Positions 11,326 to 21,151 are shown, counted from the first letter of the stretch. The stretch is 64,000 nucleotides of DNA from Burkholderia pyrrocinia (GCF_001028665.1 NZ_CP011503.1:1612001-1676000), one strand, 5' to 3'. Made by a program: numbers and translations. The notes: a model not told the origin generated them from the sequence alone.

Positions 11326-11534
11326 CTTCCCTCTTTATGGGAGCCCCGTCGCGGGCGAAGTTGGTGGGGGAAGCGGACTGGCGCCAGCCTGTCCGAAAGA
11401 TTCACCGAATTGCGATGGCGGGTTTCGTTTGCCGTCGCTGCTGTTCCAACCCAAGCAGCCGATTGGCTGACGGGACCAAGACTGACCGAATGCATCATGG
11501 TGGTGCATCCGGATTAAGTTGGGAAAGACAAACC
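11326..11534 (+). promoter_or_regulatory. Long rplN leader with hairpin
   Basis: About 210 nt separate the inferred start from rplN. The leader holds a stem at 11374-11395 in which CGGAC pairs with GTCCG and an inner GGC pairs with GCC. No conserved start and ribosome-site pair suggests a gene here. Long leaders of ribosomal operons often bind a ribosomal protein; which one is not known. Confidence 0.45.
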
Positions 11535-11903
11535 ATGATCCAGACCGAATCTCGGCTCGAAGTAGCCGACAACACGGGTGCACGTGAAGTCCTGTGCATC
11601 AAGGTGCTCGGCGGCTCGAAGCGTCGTTATGCCGGCATTGGCGACATCATCAAGGTGAGCGTCAAAGAGGCAACGCCGCGCGGGCGCGTGAAGAAAGGCG
11701 AAATTTACAACGCCGTGGTGGTCCGCACCGCCAAGGGCGTGCGCCGTCAAGACGGCTCGCTGATCAAGTTCGACGGCAACGCCGCTGTGCTTTTGAATAA
11801 CAAGCTCGAGCCGATCGGCACCCGTATCTTCGGGCCGGTGACGCGTGAGCTGCGTAGCGAACGATTCATGAAGATCGTTTCGCTGGCGCCGGAAGTGCTG
11901 TAA
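11535..11903 (+). CDS. rplN: 50S ribosomal protein L14
   Basis: L14 forms an intersubunit bridge and is the docking site of the silencing factor RsfS. From [19 protein letters not shown] it has the usual 122 residues. Upstream in-frame codons at 11337 would add an unrelated extension through the leader and are rejected. First gene of the spc operon, just after a strong promoter and long leader. Confidence 0.98.
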   Translation: MIQTESRLEVADNTGAREVLCIKVLGGSKRRYAGIGDIIKVSVKEATPRGRVKKGEIYNAVVVRTAKGVRRQDGSLIKFDGNAAVLLNNKLEPIGTRIFGPVTRELRSERFMKIVSLAPEVL

Positions 11904-11912
11904 GGAGTCGCG

Positions 11913-12221
11913 ATGAACAAGATTCGCAAGGGTGACGAGGTTATCGTCGTTACCGGCAAGGACAAGGGCAAGCGCGGCGTCGTGCTGGCTGTCGGTGCTG
12001 AGCATGTGACGGTTGAAGGTATCAACCTCGTCAAGAAGCATGTGAAGCCGAACCCGATGAAGGGTACGACGGGCGGCGTGGAAGCGAAGACGATGCCCCT
12101 GCATATTTCGAACGTCGCACTGGTCGACGCGAATGGCAAGGCGTCGCGTGTTGGCATCAAGGTCGAGGAAGGCAAGAAGGTTCGCTTCCTGAAGACGACC
12201 GGTGCCGTACTGAGCGCCTGA
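11913..12221 (+). CDS. rplX: 50S ribosomal protein L24
   Basis: L24 is an early 50S assembly initiator with a KOW domain. The protein is 102 residues. The KOW signature appears as [20 protein letters not shown] near the N-terminus. The start follows AAGGAGT. It lies between rplN and rplE as usual. Confidence 0.98.
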
Positions 12222-12237
12222 CGCAGCGGAGTAAAAA

Positions 12238-12777
12238 ATGGCTCGTTTTCAAGAGTTTTACAAAGAAAAGGTTGTGCCCGGCCTGATCGAGAAGTTCGGT
12301 TACAAGTCGGTCATGGAAGTGCCGCGCATCACCAAGATCACGCTGAACATGGGTCTTGGCGAAGCGATCGCTGACAAGAAGATCATCGAGAACGCCGTTG
12401 GCGACCTCACGAAGATCGCTGGTCAGAAGCCGGTCGTGACGAAGGCACGCAAGGCAATCGCAGGCTTCAAGATCCGCCAGGGTTATCCGATCGGCGCGAT
12501 GGTGACGCTGCGCGGCCAGGCGATGTACGAATTCCTCGACCGTTTCGTGACCGTCGCGCTGCCCCGCGTGCGCGACTTCCGCGGCGTGTCGGGTCGTGCT
12601 TTCGATGGCCGTGGCAACTACAACATCGGTGTGAAAGAGCAGATCATTTTCCCCGAAATCGATTACGACAAGATCGACGCACTGCGTGGGCTGAACATCA
12701 GCATCACGACGACTGCGAAGACCGACGACGAAGCAAAGGCTCTGCTCGCCAGCTTCAAGTTCCCGTTCAGAAACTGA
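12238..12777 (+). CDS. rplE: 50S ribosomal protein L5
   Basis: L5 binds 5S rRNA and contacts the P-site tRNA. The protein is 179 residues. The segments [15 protein letters not shown] and [19 protein letters not shown] are diagnostic. In E. coli the S8 repressor site of the spc operon lies just before this gene; I saw no obvious match in the 16-base gap here. Confidence 0.98.
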   Translation: MARFQEFYKEKVVPGLIEKFGYKSVMEVPRITKITLNMGLGEAIADKKIIENAVGDLTKIAGQKPVVTKARKAIAGFKIRQGYPIGAMVTLRGQAMYEFLDRFVTVALPRVRDFRGVSGRAFDGRGNYNIGVKEQIIFPEIDYDKIDALRGLNISITTTAKTDDEAKALLASFKFPFRN

Positions 12778-12784
12778 GGTTACC

Positions 12785-13090
12785 GTGGCTAAACTGGCAC
12801 TGATCGAACGTGAAAAGAAGCGCGCCCGCCTGGTCGCGAAGTTCGCAGCAAAGCGCGAAGCGCTGAAGGCGATCGTCGAAGACCAAAGCAAGTCGGAAGA
12901 AGAGCGCTACGAAGCACGCCTGGAGCTGCAGCAACTGCCCCGCAACGCAAACCCGACCCGCCAGCGTAATCGCTGCGCGATCACGGGCCGTCCGCGTGGC
13001 ACGTTCCGTAAATTCGGCCTCGCGCGTAACAAGATTCGTGAAATCGCATTCCGTGGCGAGATTCCTGGCCTGACCAAGGCGAGCTGGTAA
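12785..13090 (+). CDS. rpsN: 30S ribosomal protein S14
   Basis: S14 of the 30S head, 101 residues. It is the long, zinc-free form: no CXXC pairs are present, only an isolated Cys in [18 protein letters not shown]. The start is GTG, 7 bases after the rplE stop, giving [17 protein letters not shown]. An ATG in a matching position is absent. Confidence 0.97.
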   Translation: MAKLALIEREKKRARLVAKFAAKREALKAIVEDQSKSEEERYEARLELQQLPRNANPTRQRNRCAITGRPRGTFRKFGLARNKIREIAFRGEIPGLTKASW

Positions 13091-13104
13091 TAGGAGAAAC
13101 GTAA

Positions 13105-13500
13105 ATGAGCATGAGTGATCCTATCGCCGATATGCTGACTCGCATCCGCAACGCGCAGATGGTCGAGAAGGTATCGGTCGCGATGCCCTCGTCGAAGGTC
13201 AAGGTTGCAATCGCGCAAGTCCTGAAGGACGAAGGTTATATCGACGATTTCGCGGTGAAGGCTGAAGGCGCGAAGGCAGAACTGAACATCGCGCTGAAGT
13301 ACTACGCTGGCCGTCCGGTCATCGAACGCCTCGAGCGCGTGTCGAAGCCTGGCCTGCGCGTCTACCGCGGCCGTAACGACATTCCGCAGGTCATGAATGG
13401 CCTCGGCGTGGCAATCGTGTCGACGCCGAAGGGCGTGATGACCGACCGCAAGGCGCGCGCTACCGGCGTCGGCGGCGAAGTCATCTGCTACGTCGCTTAA
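13105..13500 (+). CDS. rpsH: 30S ribosomal protein S8
   Basis: S8 binds the central domain of 16S rRNA and in enterobacteria represses the spc operon. The protein is 131 residues, starting [18 protein letters not shown]. The C-terminal motif [14 protein letters not shown] is typical. TAGGAGAAA precedes the start. Confidence 0.98.
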   Translation: MSMSDPIADMLTRIRNAQMVEKVSVAMPSSKVKVAIAQVLKDEGYIDDFAVKAEGAKAELNIALKYYAGRPVIERLERVSKPGLRVYRGRNDIPQVMNGLGVAIVSTPKGVMTDRKARATGVGGEVICYVA

Positions 13501-13518
13501 AGCCGAGGAGAGAGAAAC

Positions 13519-14049
13519 ATGTCTCGAGTAGGTAAGAGCCCGATCGCGCTGCAAGGCGCGGAAGTCAAGCTGGCCGACGGTGCAATCACCGTCAAGGGCC
13601 CGCTGGGCACCATCACGCAAGCGATCAATCCGCTCGTGAACGTGGCGAACAACGACGGCACGCTGAATCTGTCGCCGGTCGACGAAAGCCGCGAAGCAAA
13701 TGCACTGTCGGGCACGATGCGCGCGATCATCGCGAATGCCGTGCACGGCGTGACCAAGGGTTTCGAGCGCAAGCTGACGCTGGTTGGCGTCGGTTACCGT
13801 GCACAAGCGCAAGGCGACAAGCTGAACCTGTCGCTGGGTTTCTCGCACCCGGTGGTGCACCAGATGCCGGAAGGCATCAAGGCTGAAACCCCGACGCAAA
13901 CCGAAATCGTGATCAAGGGGATCAACAAGCAACAAGTCGGTCAAGTGGCTGCGGAAGTCCGCGGTTACCGTCCGCCGGAGCCCTACAAGGGCAAGGGCGT
14001 GCGCTATTCCGACGAGGTTGTGATCCTCAAAGAAACGAAGAAGAAGTAA
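13519..14049 (+). CDS. rplF: 50S ribosomal protein L6
   Basis: L6 lies at the base of the L7/L12 stalk near the factor-binding site. The protein is 176 residues, starting [18 protein letters not shown]. The C-terminal signature [13 protein letters not shown] is intact. GAGGAGAGA precedes the start. Confidence 0.98.
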   Translation: MSRVGKSPIALQGAEVKLADGAITVKGPLGTITQAINPLVNVANNDGTLNLSPVDESREANALSGTMRAIIANAVHGVTKGFERKLTLVGVGYRAQAQGDKLNLSLGFSHPVVHQMPEGIKAETPTQTEIVIKGINKQQVGQVAAEVRGYRPPEPYKGKGVRYSDEVVILKETKKK

Positions 14050-14061
14050 GGGTGCGCAATC

Positions 14062-14427
14062 ATGGATAAGACTCAATCTCGCCTGCGCCGCGCTCGCCAG
14101 ACGCGTATCAAGATCGCTGAGCTGCAGGTCGCGCGTCTCGCCGTGCATCGCACGAACACGCACATCTACGCTCAAGTGTTCTCGCCCTGCGGCACCAAGG
14201 TGCTCGCCAGCGCGTCGACGCTCGAGGCAGAAGTGCGCGCCGAGCTCGCCGACAAGTCGGGCAAGGGCGGCAACGTTAACGCCGCGACGCTGATCGGCAA
14301 GCGTATTGCCGAGAAGGCAAAGGCCGCCGGCATCGAATCCGTCGCCTTCGACCGCTCGGGCTTCCGCTACCACGGCCGCGTGAAAGCGCTGGCTGAGGCA
14401 GCTCGCGAAGCTGGGCTCAAGTTCTAA
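14062..14427 (+). CDS. rplR: 50S ribosomal protein L18
   Basis: L18 binds 5S rRNA together with L5 and L25. The protein is 121 residues. The C-terminal half has [20 protein letters not shown], highly typical of L18. Twelve bases after rplF and 14 before rpsE. Confidence 0.98.
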
Positions 14428-14441
14428 GGAAGGAATTCGTC

Positions 14442-14960
14442 ATGGCAAAGATGCAAGCGAAAGTTCAGGCTGACGAGCGCGACGACGGCCTTCGTGAAAA
14501 GATGATTTCGGTCAATCGCGTGACCAAGGTCGTGAAGGGTGGCCGTATTCTCGGCTTCGCCGCACTGACCGTGGTTGGCGACGGTGATGGCCGCATCGGT
14601 ATGGGCAAGGGCAAGGCGAAGGAAGTGCCGGTCGCTGTCCAGAAGGCAATGGAACAAGCTCGCCGCAACATGTTCAAGGTGCCGCTCAAGAACGGCACGC
14701 TGCAGCACGAAGTGCACGGCAAGCACGGCGCCTCGGCCGTCCTCCTCGCTCCGGCGAAGGCAGGTACGGGCGTGATCGCCGGCGGCCCGATGCGCGCAGT
14801 GTTCGACGTGATGGGCGTTCAGAACGTTGTGGCGAAGAGCCACGGTTCGACGAACCCGTACAACCTCGTTCGCGCCACGCTGGACGGCCTGCGCAAGCAG
14901 TCCACCCCGGCAGACATCGCGGCGAAGCGCGGCAAGTCCGTCGAAGAAATTTTGGGCTAA
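14442..14960 (+). CDS. rpsE: 30S ribosomal protein S5
   Basis: S5 takes part in decoding accuracy and mRNA unwinding. The protein is 172 residues. The N-terminal loop [19 protein letters not shown], where spectinomycin-resistance changes occur, looks wild type. The glycine-rich [18 protein letters not shown] follows. Confidence 0.98.
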
Positions 14961-14975
14961 GCCCGGGTGGTCACC

Positions 14976-15158
14976 ATGTCTGAAAAAACTGTCAAGGTTC
15001 AGCTCGTTAAGAGCCTGATCGGGACCCGCGAATCGCACCGCGCGACCGTGCGTGGCCTGGGCCTGCGCCGACTCAACTCGGTCAGCGAGCTGCAGGACAC
15101 GCCGGCGGTCCGCGGCATGATCAACAAGGTCTCGTACCTCGTTAAGGTCATCGCGTAA
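14976..15158 (+). CDS. rpmD: 50S ribosomal protein L30
   Basis: L30 is a small 50S protein, here 60 residues from [16 protein letters not shown]. An in-frame GTG at 14967 would add three residues, but the ATG start matches family length. The motif [21 protein letters not shown] is diagnostic. Sixteen bases separate it from the rpsE stop. Confidence 0.96.
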
Positions 15159-15184
15159 GCGGCCCTACGGATCAAGGAGTTGAT

Positions 15185-15619
15185 ATGGAATTGAATAACC
15201 TGAAGCCGGCAGCTGGTGCCAAGCACGCCAAGCGTCGCGTCGGCCGTGGCATCGGTTCGGGCCTCGGCAAGACGGCTGGCCGTGGTCACAAGGGTCAGAA
15301 ATCGCGTTCGGGCGGCTTCCACAAAGTCGGTTTCGAAGGCGGTCAGATGCCGCTGCAACGTCGTCTGCCGAAGCGCGGCTTCACGTCGCTGACGAAGGAA
15401 TTCGTCGGTGAAGTGCGTCTGGGCGACCTCGAGAAGCTGCCGGTCGACGAGATCGATCTGCTCGCACTGAAGCAAGCCGGCCTGGTCGGCGAGCTGACGA
15501 AGAGCGCAAAGATCATCGCGACGGGCGAACTGAAGCGCAAGATCGTCGTGAAGGGTCTCGGTGCCACCAAGGGTGCGCGCGCTGCGATCGAAGCGGCTGG
15601 CGGTTCGTTCGCCGAGTGA
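15185..15619 (+). CDS. rplO: 50S ribosomal protein L15
   Basis: L15 is a late-assembly 50S protein, 144 residues. The glycine-rich N-terminal extension that threads into rRNA is clear ([20 protein letters not shown]). The start ATG follows AAGGAG. It precedes secY by 42 bases. Confidence 0.98.
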   Translation: MELNNLKPAAGAKHAKRRVGRGIGSGLGKTAGRGHKGQKSRSGGFHKVGFEGGQMPLQRRLPKRGFTSLTKEFVGEVRLGDLEKLPVDEIDLLALKQAGLVGELTKSAKIIATGELKRKIVVKGLGATKGARAAIEAAGGSFAE

Positions 15620-15661
15620 CACGCGTAGCGCGTCGTCACTTGCATTCATCGGAGAAGGTAC

Positions 15662-17011
15662 TTGGCTAACAGCCCGAGTCTTGCAAAACCCGGTCGAAGC
15701 ACGGCGAAATTCGGCGATCTGCGTCGGCGAGCGATGTTCCTGCTCCTGGCGCTGATCGTCTATCGCATCGGCGCGCACATTCCCGTGCCGGGCATCGATC
15801 CGGATCAACTGGCTAAGCTGTTCCAGAGCCAGGCGGGTGGCATCCTGGGCATGTTCAACATGTTCTCGGGTGGCGCACTTTCCCGCTTCACGATCTTTGC
15901 GCTGGGGATCATGCCGTACATTTCGGCGTCGATCATCATGCAGTTGCTGGCGATCGTATCGCCGCAACTCGAGGCGCTGAAGAAGGAAGGGCAGGCTGGG
16001 CAACGGAAGATCACGCAGTACACGCGGTATTTCACCGTGGTGCTCGCGACCTTCCAGGCGTTCGGTATCGCGGCTGCGCTGGAAAACCAGCCGGGCCTCG
16101 TCACCGATCCCGGCATGCTGTTCCGTCTGACGACGGTCGTGACGCTGGTTACCGGCACGATGTTCCTGATGTGGCTCGGCGAGCAGATTACCGAGCGTGG
16201 TCTGGGCAACGGTATCTCGATCATCATCTTCGGCGGGATCGCAGCAGGGTTCCCGAATGCCGTCGGTGGGCTGTTCGAGCTGGTGCGTACGGGTTCGATG
16301 AGCATCATTTCGGCGATCATCATCGTCGTTCTGATTGCCGCGGTGACTTACCTGGTCGTGTTCATCGAACGCGGTCAGCGCAAGATCCTCGTGAACTACG
16401 CGAAGCGCCAGGTCGGCAACAAGATCTACGGCGGGCAGTCGTCGCACTTGCCGCTGAAGTTGAACATGTCGGGCGTGATTCCGCCGATCTTCGCATCGTC
16501 GATCATCCTGTTCCCGGCAACGATTCTCGGCTGGTTCAGTACCGGTCAGCCGACGGGAAGCTGGATTTCCAATACGTTGCATAACGTTGCGGAAGCGCTG
16601 AAGCCGGGCCAGCCGGTCTATGTGCTGCTGTACACGCTGGCAATCGTGTTTTTCTGCTTCTTCTACACCGCACTGGTGTTCAACAGCAGGGAAACCGCGG
16701 ATAACCTGAAGAAGAGCGGCGCGTTTGTTCCGGGCATCCGTCCGGGCGATCAGACCGCACGATATATCGACCGCATCCTCACGCGTCTGACGCTGGCCGG
16801 TGCGATCTACATCGTCTTCGTGTGTCTGCTGCCGGAATTCCTGGTGCTGCGCTGGAACGTGCCGTTTTATTTTGGTGGAACGTCGCTGCTGATCATTGTC
16901 GTCGTCACGATGGACTTTATGGCGCAGGTGCAGTCGTACGTTATGTCGCAACAGTATGAGTCGCTGCTCAAGAAGGCTAACTTCAAGGGCGGCAACATCC
17001 CAATGCGTTAA
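15662..17011 (+). CDS. secY: Preprotein translocase channel subunit SecY
   Basis: Central pore of the Sec translocon in the inner membrane, 449 residues with about ten hydrophobic helices. The start is TTG, after GGAGAAGG, giving [20 protein letters not shown], the expected N-terminus; no ATG fits. The plug region [18 protein letters not shown] and the cytoplasmic loop [14 protein letters not shown] are conserved. Together with SecE and SecG (elsewhere) it exports unfolded proteins such as the OmpW and UgpB precursors encoded later in this window. Confidence 0.98.
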   Translation: MANSPSLAKPGRSTAKFGDLRRRAMFLLLALIVYRIGAHIPVPGIDPDQLAKLFQSQAGGILGMFNMFSGGALSRFTIFALGIMPYISASIIMQLLAIVSPQLEALKKEGQAGQRKITQYTRYFTVVLATFQAFGIAAALENQPGLVTDPGMLFRLTTVVTLVTGTMFLMWLGEQITERGLGNGISIIIFGGIAAGFPNAVGGLFELVRTGSMSIISAIIIVVLIAAVTYLVVFIERGQRKILVNYAKRQVGNKIYGGQSSHLPLKLNMSGVIPPIFASSIILFPATILGWFSTGQPTGSWISNTLHNVAEALKPGQPVYVLLYTLAIVFFCFFYTALVFNSRETADNLKKSGAFVPGIRPGDQTARYIDRILTRLTLAGAIYIVFVCLLPEFLVLRWNVPFYFGGTSLLIIVVVTMDFMAQVQSYVMSQQYESLLKKANFKGGNIPMR

Positions 17012-17019
17012 TAAGGACT

Positions 17020-17238
17020 ATGGCCAAAGACGATGTAATCCAGATGCAAGGTGAGGTGATCGAAAACCTCCCGAATGCGACCTTCCGTGTGAAGCTGGAA
17101 AACGGCCATGTCGTGTTGGGGCATATTTCCGGAAAGATGCGGATGCACTACATCCGCATTCTGCCCGGCGACAAGGTGACGGTTGAATTGACGCCTTACG
17201 ATCTGTCTCGTGCGCGGATCGTGTTCCGGGCGAAGTGA
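17020..17238 (+). CDS. infA: Translation initiation factor IF-1
   Basis: IF-1 occupies the ribosomal A site during initiation. The protein is 72 residues, a single OB fold, starting [19 protein letters not shown] with the conserved [19 protein letters not shown] stretch. It sits between secY and rpmJ, a common betaproteobacterial place. Burkholderia genomes often carry another infA; none is seen here. Confidence 0.97.
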   Translation: MAKDDVIQMQGEVIENLPNATFRVKLENGHVVLGHISGKMRMHYIRILPGDKVTVELTPYDLSRARIVFRAK

Positions 17239-17258
17239 TTTGAAAAAAGGGTATTATC

Positions 17259-17375
17259 ATGAAAGTGATGGCATCGGTTAAGCGCATTTGCCGCAATTGC
17301 AAGATCATCAAGCGCAAGGGCGTCGTTCGCGTGATCTGCAGCTCGGATCCGCGCCACAAGCAGCGCCAAGGCTGA
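17259..17375 (+). CDS. rpmJ: 50S ribosomal protein L36
   Basis: L36 is the smallest large-subunit protein, 38 residues, starting [16 protein letters not shown]. It is the zinc-binding form: the ligands are C11, C14, C27 and H32. Only 20 bases separate it from infA and 38 from rpsM, so it is co-transcribed. It sits at the spc/alpha boundary. Confidence 0.96.
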
Positions 17376-17413
17376 CCGCGCGTTTGTTTGCGCTTTTTGT
17401 TTGAGGAAAAACA

Positions 17414-17779
17414 ATGGCTCGTATCGCAGGGGTTAACATCCCGAATCACCAGCATACCGAGATTGGCCTGACGGCAATCTTCGGTGTCGGCCGCACGCGC
17501 TCGCGCAGCATCTGCGCGGCAGCTGGCGTGGAATTCTCGAAGAAGGTCAAGGACCTGACCGACGCAGATCTCGAAAAGCTGCGTGAAGAAGTGGGCAAGT
17601 TTGTCGTCGAAGGCGATCTGCGCCGTGAAGTGACGATGAACATCAAGCGCCTGATGGACCTCGGTTGCTACCGTGGCGTCCGTCATCGCAAGGGCCTGCC
17701 GATGCGCGGTCAGCGTACGCGTACGAACGCACGTACCCGCAAGGGTCCGCGTCGTGCAGCGCAAGCGCTGAAGAAGTAA
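17414..17779 (+). CDS. rpsM: 30S ribosomal protein S13
   Basis: S13 contacts the P-site tRNA and bridges the subunits. The protein is 121 residues, starting [19 protein letters not shown]. The basic C-terminal tail ([21 protein letters not shown] region) is present. First gene of the alpha unit. Confidence 0.98.
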   Translation: MARIAGVNIPNHQHTEIGLTAIFGVGRTRSRSICAAAGVEFSKKVKDLTDADLEKLREEVGKFVVEGDLRREVTMNIKRLMDLGCYRGVRHRKGLPMRGQRTRTNARTRKGPRRAAQALKK

Positions 17780-17807
17780 GCGGAACTGACAGTTACAGGA
17801 AAACGTA

Positions 17808-18209
17808 ATGGCTAAGGCTTCGAACACCGCGGCGCAACGCGTTCGCAAGAAGGTTAAGAAGAACGTCGCTGAAGGTGTGGTTCACGTCCACGCGTCGTTC
17901 AACAACACGATCATCACGATCACCGATCGCCAAGGCAACGCACTGGCATGGGCGACGTCGGGCGGCCAGGGCTTCAAGGGCTCGCGCAAATCGACGCCGT
18001 TCGCTGCCCAGGTCGCAGCCGAGTCGGCTGGCCGCGTCGCGATGGAATACGGCGTGAAGAATCTGGAAGTGCGGATCAAGGGCCCGGGCCCGGGTCGTGA
18101 GTCGGCAGTGCGCGCACTGCACGGCCTCGGCATCAAGATCACCGCGATTTCGGACGTCACCCCGATTCCGCACAACGGCTGCCGCCCGCCGAAGCGTCGT
18201 CGTATCTAA
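17808..18209 (+). CDS. rpsK: 30S ribosomal protein S11
   Basis: S11 is a platform protein near the E site. The protein is 133 residues. [19 protein letters not shown] and the C-terminal [18 protein letters not shown] are diagnostic. Terminator-like hairpins follow before rpsD. Confidence 0.98.
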
Positions 18210-18210
18210 G

Positions 18211-18278
18211 AATGTGCTGGCACGTTCGTGCTGGCGCATTGCCTGTCGCCGCGTAGCGTCGACGGGCGTTGCTTTTTT
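18211..18278 (+). terminator. Two hairpins between rpsK and rpsD
   Basis: The first hairpin, 18211-18240, pairs AATGTGC with GCGCATT and an inner GCAC with GTGC around a TTCG-like loop. The second pairs GCCTGTCG (18241-18248) with CGACGGGC (18260-18267) and is followed by GTTGC and six T's (18273-18278). The second resembles a Rho-independent terminator lying inside the alpha operon, in the leader of the S4 gene. Confidence 0.6.
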
Positions 18279-18363
18279 GATTGACTAAGCCCACCGTTCG
18301 CCCCAAAGGGAGCGGACTAGCGCGGATTTCGATCCGCGTGACTGATTGATAAAGGAATGCAAA

Positions 18364-18987
18364 GTGGCACGTTATATCGGCCCCAAAGCCAAGCTGTCCC
18401 GCCGTGAAGGCACCGACCTGTTCCTGAAGAGCGCGCGCCGCTCGCTTGCTGACAAGTGCAAGCTCGACAGCAAGCCGGGTCAGCACGGTCGTACCTCGGG
18501 CGCACGTACGTCCGACTACGGTACGCAGCTGCGCGAAAAGCAGAAGGTCAAGCGTATCTACGGCGTGCTGGAGCGTCAGTTCCGCCGCTACTTCGCCGAA
18601 GCCGATCGCCGCAAGGGCAACACCGGTGAAAACCTGCTGCAACTGCTCGAGTCGCGCCTCGACAACGTCGTGTATCGCATGGGCTTCGGCTCGACCCGCG
18701 CTGAAGCGCGTCAGCTCGTGAGCCACAAGTCGATCACGGTGAACGGCGTCGTCGCGAACGTCCCGTCGCAGCAAGTGAAGGCGGGTGACGTCGTTGCGAT
18801 CCGCGAAAAGGCGAAGAAGCAGGCGCGTATCGTCGAAGCGCTGTCGCTGGCCGAGCAAGGCGGCATGCCGAGCTGGGTTGCAGTCGATGCGAAGAAGTTC
18901 GAAGGCACGTTCAAGCAAATGCCGGAACGCGTTGAGATCGCAGGCGACATCAACGAAAGCCTGATCGTCGAATTGTATTCGCGTTAA
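18364..18987 (+). CDS. rpsD: 30S ribosomal protein S4
   Basis: S4 is a primary 16S-binding protein and in many bacteria the repressor of the alpha operon. From the GTG start ([19 protein letters not shown]) it has 207 residues. An ATG at 18358 is out of family register. The S4 RNA-binding domain covers about residues 97-160 ([20 protein letters not shown]). It has no N-terminal zinc cysteine set. It is flanked on both sides by strong hairpins, fitting a role in local control. Confidence 0.97.
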   Translation: MARYIGPKAKLSRREGTDLFLKSARRSLADKCKLDSKPGQHGRTSGARTSDYGTQLREKQKVKRIYGVLERQFRRYFAEADRRKGNTGENLLQLLESRLDNVVYRMGFGSTRAEARQLVSHKSITVNGVVANVPSQQVKAGDVVAIREKAKKQARIVEALSLAEQGGMPSWVAVDAKKFEGTFKQMPERVEIAGDINESLIVELYSR

Positions 18988-18998
18988 TCCGATTGACG

Positions 18999-19050
18999 GC
19001 CGAGGTACCCCGATTGCGTTACGCAAGGAGGGGCCTCGGCTGTTTATTTT
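18999..19050 (+). terminator. Long three-part hairpin between rpsD and rpoA
   Basis: GCCGAGG (18999-19005) pairs with CCTCGGC (19034-19040), CCCC (19008-19011) with GGGG (19030-19033), and TTGCG (19014-19018) with CGCAA (19022-19026). TGTTTATTTT follows. It is a very stable terminator-like or attenuator structure. A second, weaker inverted repeat (GTTACCG with CGGTGTAAC) lies at about 19057-19084, just before the rpoA ribosome site. Confidence 0.6.
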
Positions 19051-19111
19051 CTGGTTGTTACCGGTCAGCCTTATCGGTGTAACGAGCCGAGGGTATTGAA
19101 AAGGAAAACCC

Positions 19112-20089
19112 ATGCAAACCAGTTTGCTGAAACCCAAGATCATCGCCGTGGAATCGCTGGGCGAGAACCACGCGCGGGTGGTCATGGAACCGTTCGAGCG
19201 CGGTTACGGCCATACCTTGGGCAATGCGCTTCGCCGCGTGCTGCTGTCGTCGATGGTTGGCTACGCGCCGACCGAAGTCACGATCGCGGGCGTGGTGCAC
19301 GAGTACTCGACGCTTGATGGCGTGCAGGAAGACGTCGTCAACCTGCTGCTGAACCTGAAGGGTGTGGTGTTCAAGCTGCATAACCGTGACGAAGTGACGG
19401 TTACGCTGCGTAAGGAAGGCGAAGGCGTCGTCACGGCCGGTGATATCGAGCTGGCTCACGATTGCGAAGTCATCAACCCGAATCACGTGATCGCGCACCT
19501 GTCGAAGGGCGGCAAGCTCGACGTTCAGATCAAGATCGAGAAGGGTCGCGGCTACGTGCCCGGTAACGTCCGTCGCTACGGCGAAGACACGGCCAAGATC
19601 ATCGGCCGCATCGTCCTCGACGCATCGTTCTCGCCGGTTCGCCGCGTGAGCTACGCGGTCGAAAGCGCACGTGTCGAGCAGCGTACCGACCTCGACAAGC
19701 TCGTGATGAACATCGAGACGAGCGGTGTGATCACGCCGGAAGAAGCGATCCGTCAATCGGCCCGCATCCTGGTCGACCAGTTGTCCGTGTTCGCGGCGCT
19801 GGAAGGCACGGAAACGGCTGCCGAGGCACCGTCGCGTGCGCCGCAGATCGATCCGATCCTGCTGCGTCCGGTGGACGATCTCGAGCTGACGGTTCGTTCG
19901 GCGAACTGCCTGAAGGCCGAGAACATCTACTACATCGGCGACCTGATTCAGCGCACGGAAAACGAGCTGCTGAAGACGCCGAACCTCGGTCGCAAGTCGC
20001 TCAACGAGATCAAGGAAGTGCTCGCTTCGCGCGGTCTCACGCTGGGCATGAAGCTCGAGAACTGGCCGCCGGCTGGTCTCGACAAGTAA
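19112..20089 (+). CDS. rpoA: DNA-directed RNA polymerase subunit alpha
   Basis: Alpha subunit of RNA polymerase, 325 residues. The N-terminal domain (about 1-230) dimerises and assembles the enzyme; [18 protein letters not shown] is the typical helix. The C-terminal domain (about 245-325) carries the UP-element and activator surface, with [20 protein letters not shown]. The start follows AAAAGGAAAA. It is followed by an unusually perfect terminator before rplQ. Confidence 0.98.
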
Positions 20090-20113
20090 GCCCGGTTGTT
20101 GCTGCAGTTGGCA

Positions 20114-20154
20114 AAGATGCGGATTTTCCTTTAAAATCCGCATCTTGCTTTTTT
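20114..20154 (+). terminator. Perfect 14-bp terminator between rpoA and rplQ
   Basis: AAGATGCGGATTTT (20114-20127), loop CCTTT and AAAATCCGCATCTT (20133-20146) form an uninterrupted 14-bp stem, followed by GC and six T's (20149-20154). It meets the usual criteria for an intrinsic terminator, although rplQ lies only 73 bases beyond. A small GCACC/GGTGC hairpin (20168-20183) follows. Confidence 0.8.
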
Positions 20155-20226
20155 CGCTACCGGCCCGTGCACCCTTCGAGGTGCGATAGAAGAGCTGGAT
20201 CAAAACTTTGAATCAAGGAAACTGAA

Positions 20227-20622
20227 ATGCGCCATCGTCATGGTCTGCGGAAACTGAACCGCACGAGCAGCCACCGTCTGGCTATGCTCCGTAACATGTC
20301 CAACTCGCTGATCGAGCACGAAGTCATCAAGACGACGCTGCCGAAGGCGAAGGAACTCCGTAAAGTCGTCGAGCCGCTGATCACGCTCGGCAAGAAGCCG
20401 TCGCTGGCAAACCGTCGCCTGGCGTTCAACCGCCTGCGCGATCGTGACTCGGTGGCGAAGCTGTTCGACGTGCTCGGTCCGCGTTTCGCGAACCGTCCGG
20501 GCGGCTACCTGCGCGTGCTGAAGTTCGGCTTCCGCGTTGGCGACAACGCGCCGATGGCACTGGTCGAGCTGCTCGACCGTCCGGAAGTCGACGAAACGGA
20601 AAACGTGCAAGAAGCTGAATAA
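20227..20622 (+). CDS. rplQ: 50S ribosomal protein L17
   Basis: L17, 131 residues, lies near the tunnel exit. It starts [20 protein letters not shown], the family signature. The C-terminus carries a short acidic extension after LLDRPEVDE. The ATG follows AAGGAAACTGAA. It is the last gene of the alpha operon. Because a strong terminator precedes it, expression should depend on read-through or an unseen promoter. Confidence 0.97.
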   Translation: MRHRHGLRKLNRTSSHRLAMLRNMSNSLIEHEVIKTTLPKAKELRKVVEPLITLGKKPSLANRRLAFNRLRDRDSVAKLFDVLGPRFANRPGGYLRVLKFGFRVGDNAPMALVELLDRPEVDETENVQEAE

Positions 20623-20650
20623 GCTTCCGGTACGCAGCAGTATCTGAAAG

Positions 20651-20677
20651 GGGCCGAGCGATAGCTTGGCCCTTTTT
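20651..20677 (+). terminator. Terminator of the alpha operon
   Basis: GGGCCGAGC (20651-20659), loop GATA and GCTTGGCCC (20664-20672) form a 9-bp stem with one G-T pair, followed by five T's. A standard Rho-independent terminator closing the ribosomal gene cluster. Confidence 0.85.
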
Positions 20678-20824
20678 GTTTTTGAGATGCCGGCTGCGAT
20701 CGATTGTCGCAGGCGGGCGCGGGCAGCGTTGCGCGGGCTGCGTTACGATATTAGCAATCCGGCGCGGGCCCTGGGGGGCAAAATGCACGTCGGCAGGAGC
20801 CGGTAGACCAGCCAGGAGGCGCAG

Positions 20825-21151
20825 ATGATCGTGGTGCTGATGCTGACGACGGTGCCCGATGCGGCGACGGCCACCGCGCTCGCCGACGGCGTGCTCGACG
20901 CGCGGCTTGCCGCGTGCGTGTCGGAGCTCGGTACGATCAGGTCGCGCTATCACTGGCAGGGCAAGGTCGAAACGGCCGACGAGATCCAGTTGCTGTTCAA
21001 GACGAGCCCCATGCGGGCGCTCGAACTGGAGCGATTTATTCTCGCGCATCATCCTTACGAGACGCCCGAAATCGTCTCGTGGCAGGCGACGGCGTCGGCC
21101 GCGTACGGTCAGTGGGTGACCAGCGAAACTCAACGTCTATTTCATGTTTAA
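20825..21151 (+). CDS. cutA: Divalent-cation tolerance protein CutA
   Basis: CutA family protein of 108 residues, a trimeric ferredoxin-like fold linked to copper and divalent-metal tolerance; the exact biochemical role in bacteria remains unclear. EIQLLFKTS and HHPYETPEIVSW are diagnostic. An AGGAGG ribosome site precedes the ATG. It overlaps dsbD by 8 bases, so the two are probably coupled, as in several proteobacteria (cutA1-dsbD). Confidence 0.93.
   Translation: MIVVLMLTTVPDAATATALADGVLDARLAACVSELGTIRSRYHWQGKVETADEIQLLFKTSPMRALELERFILAHHPYETPEIVSWQATASAAYGQWVTSETQRLFHV

Noticed and set aside
14999..16951. 650-codon minus-strand frame over rplO and secY
   Set aside because: Antisense shadow of secY, charged low-complexity sequence.
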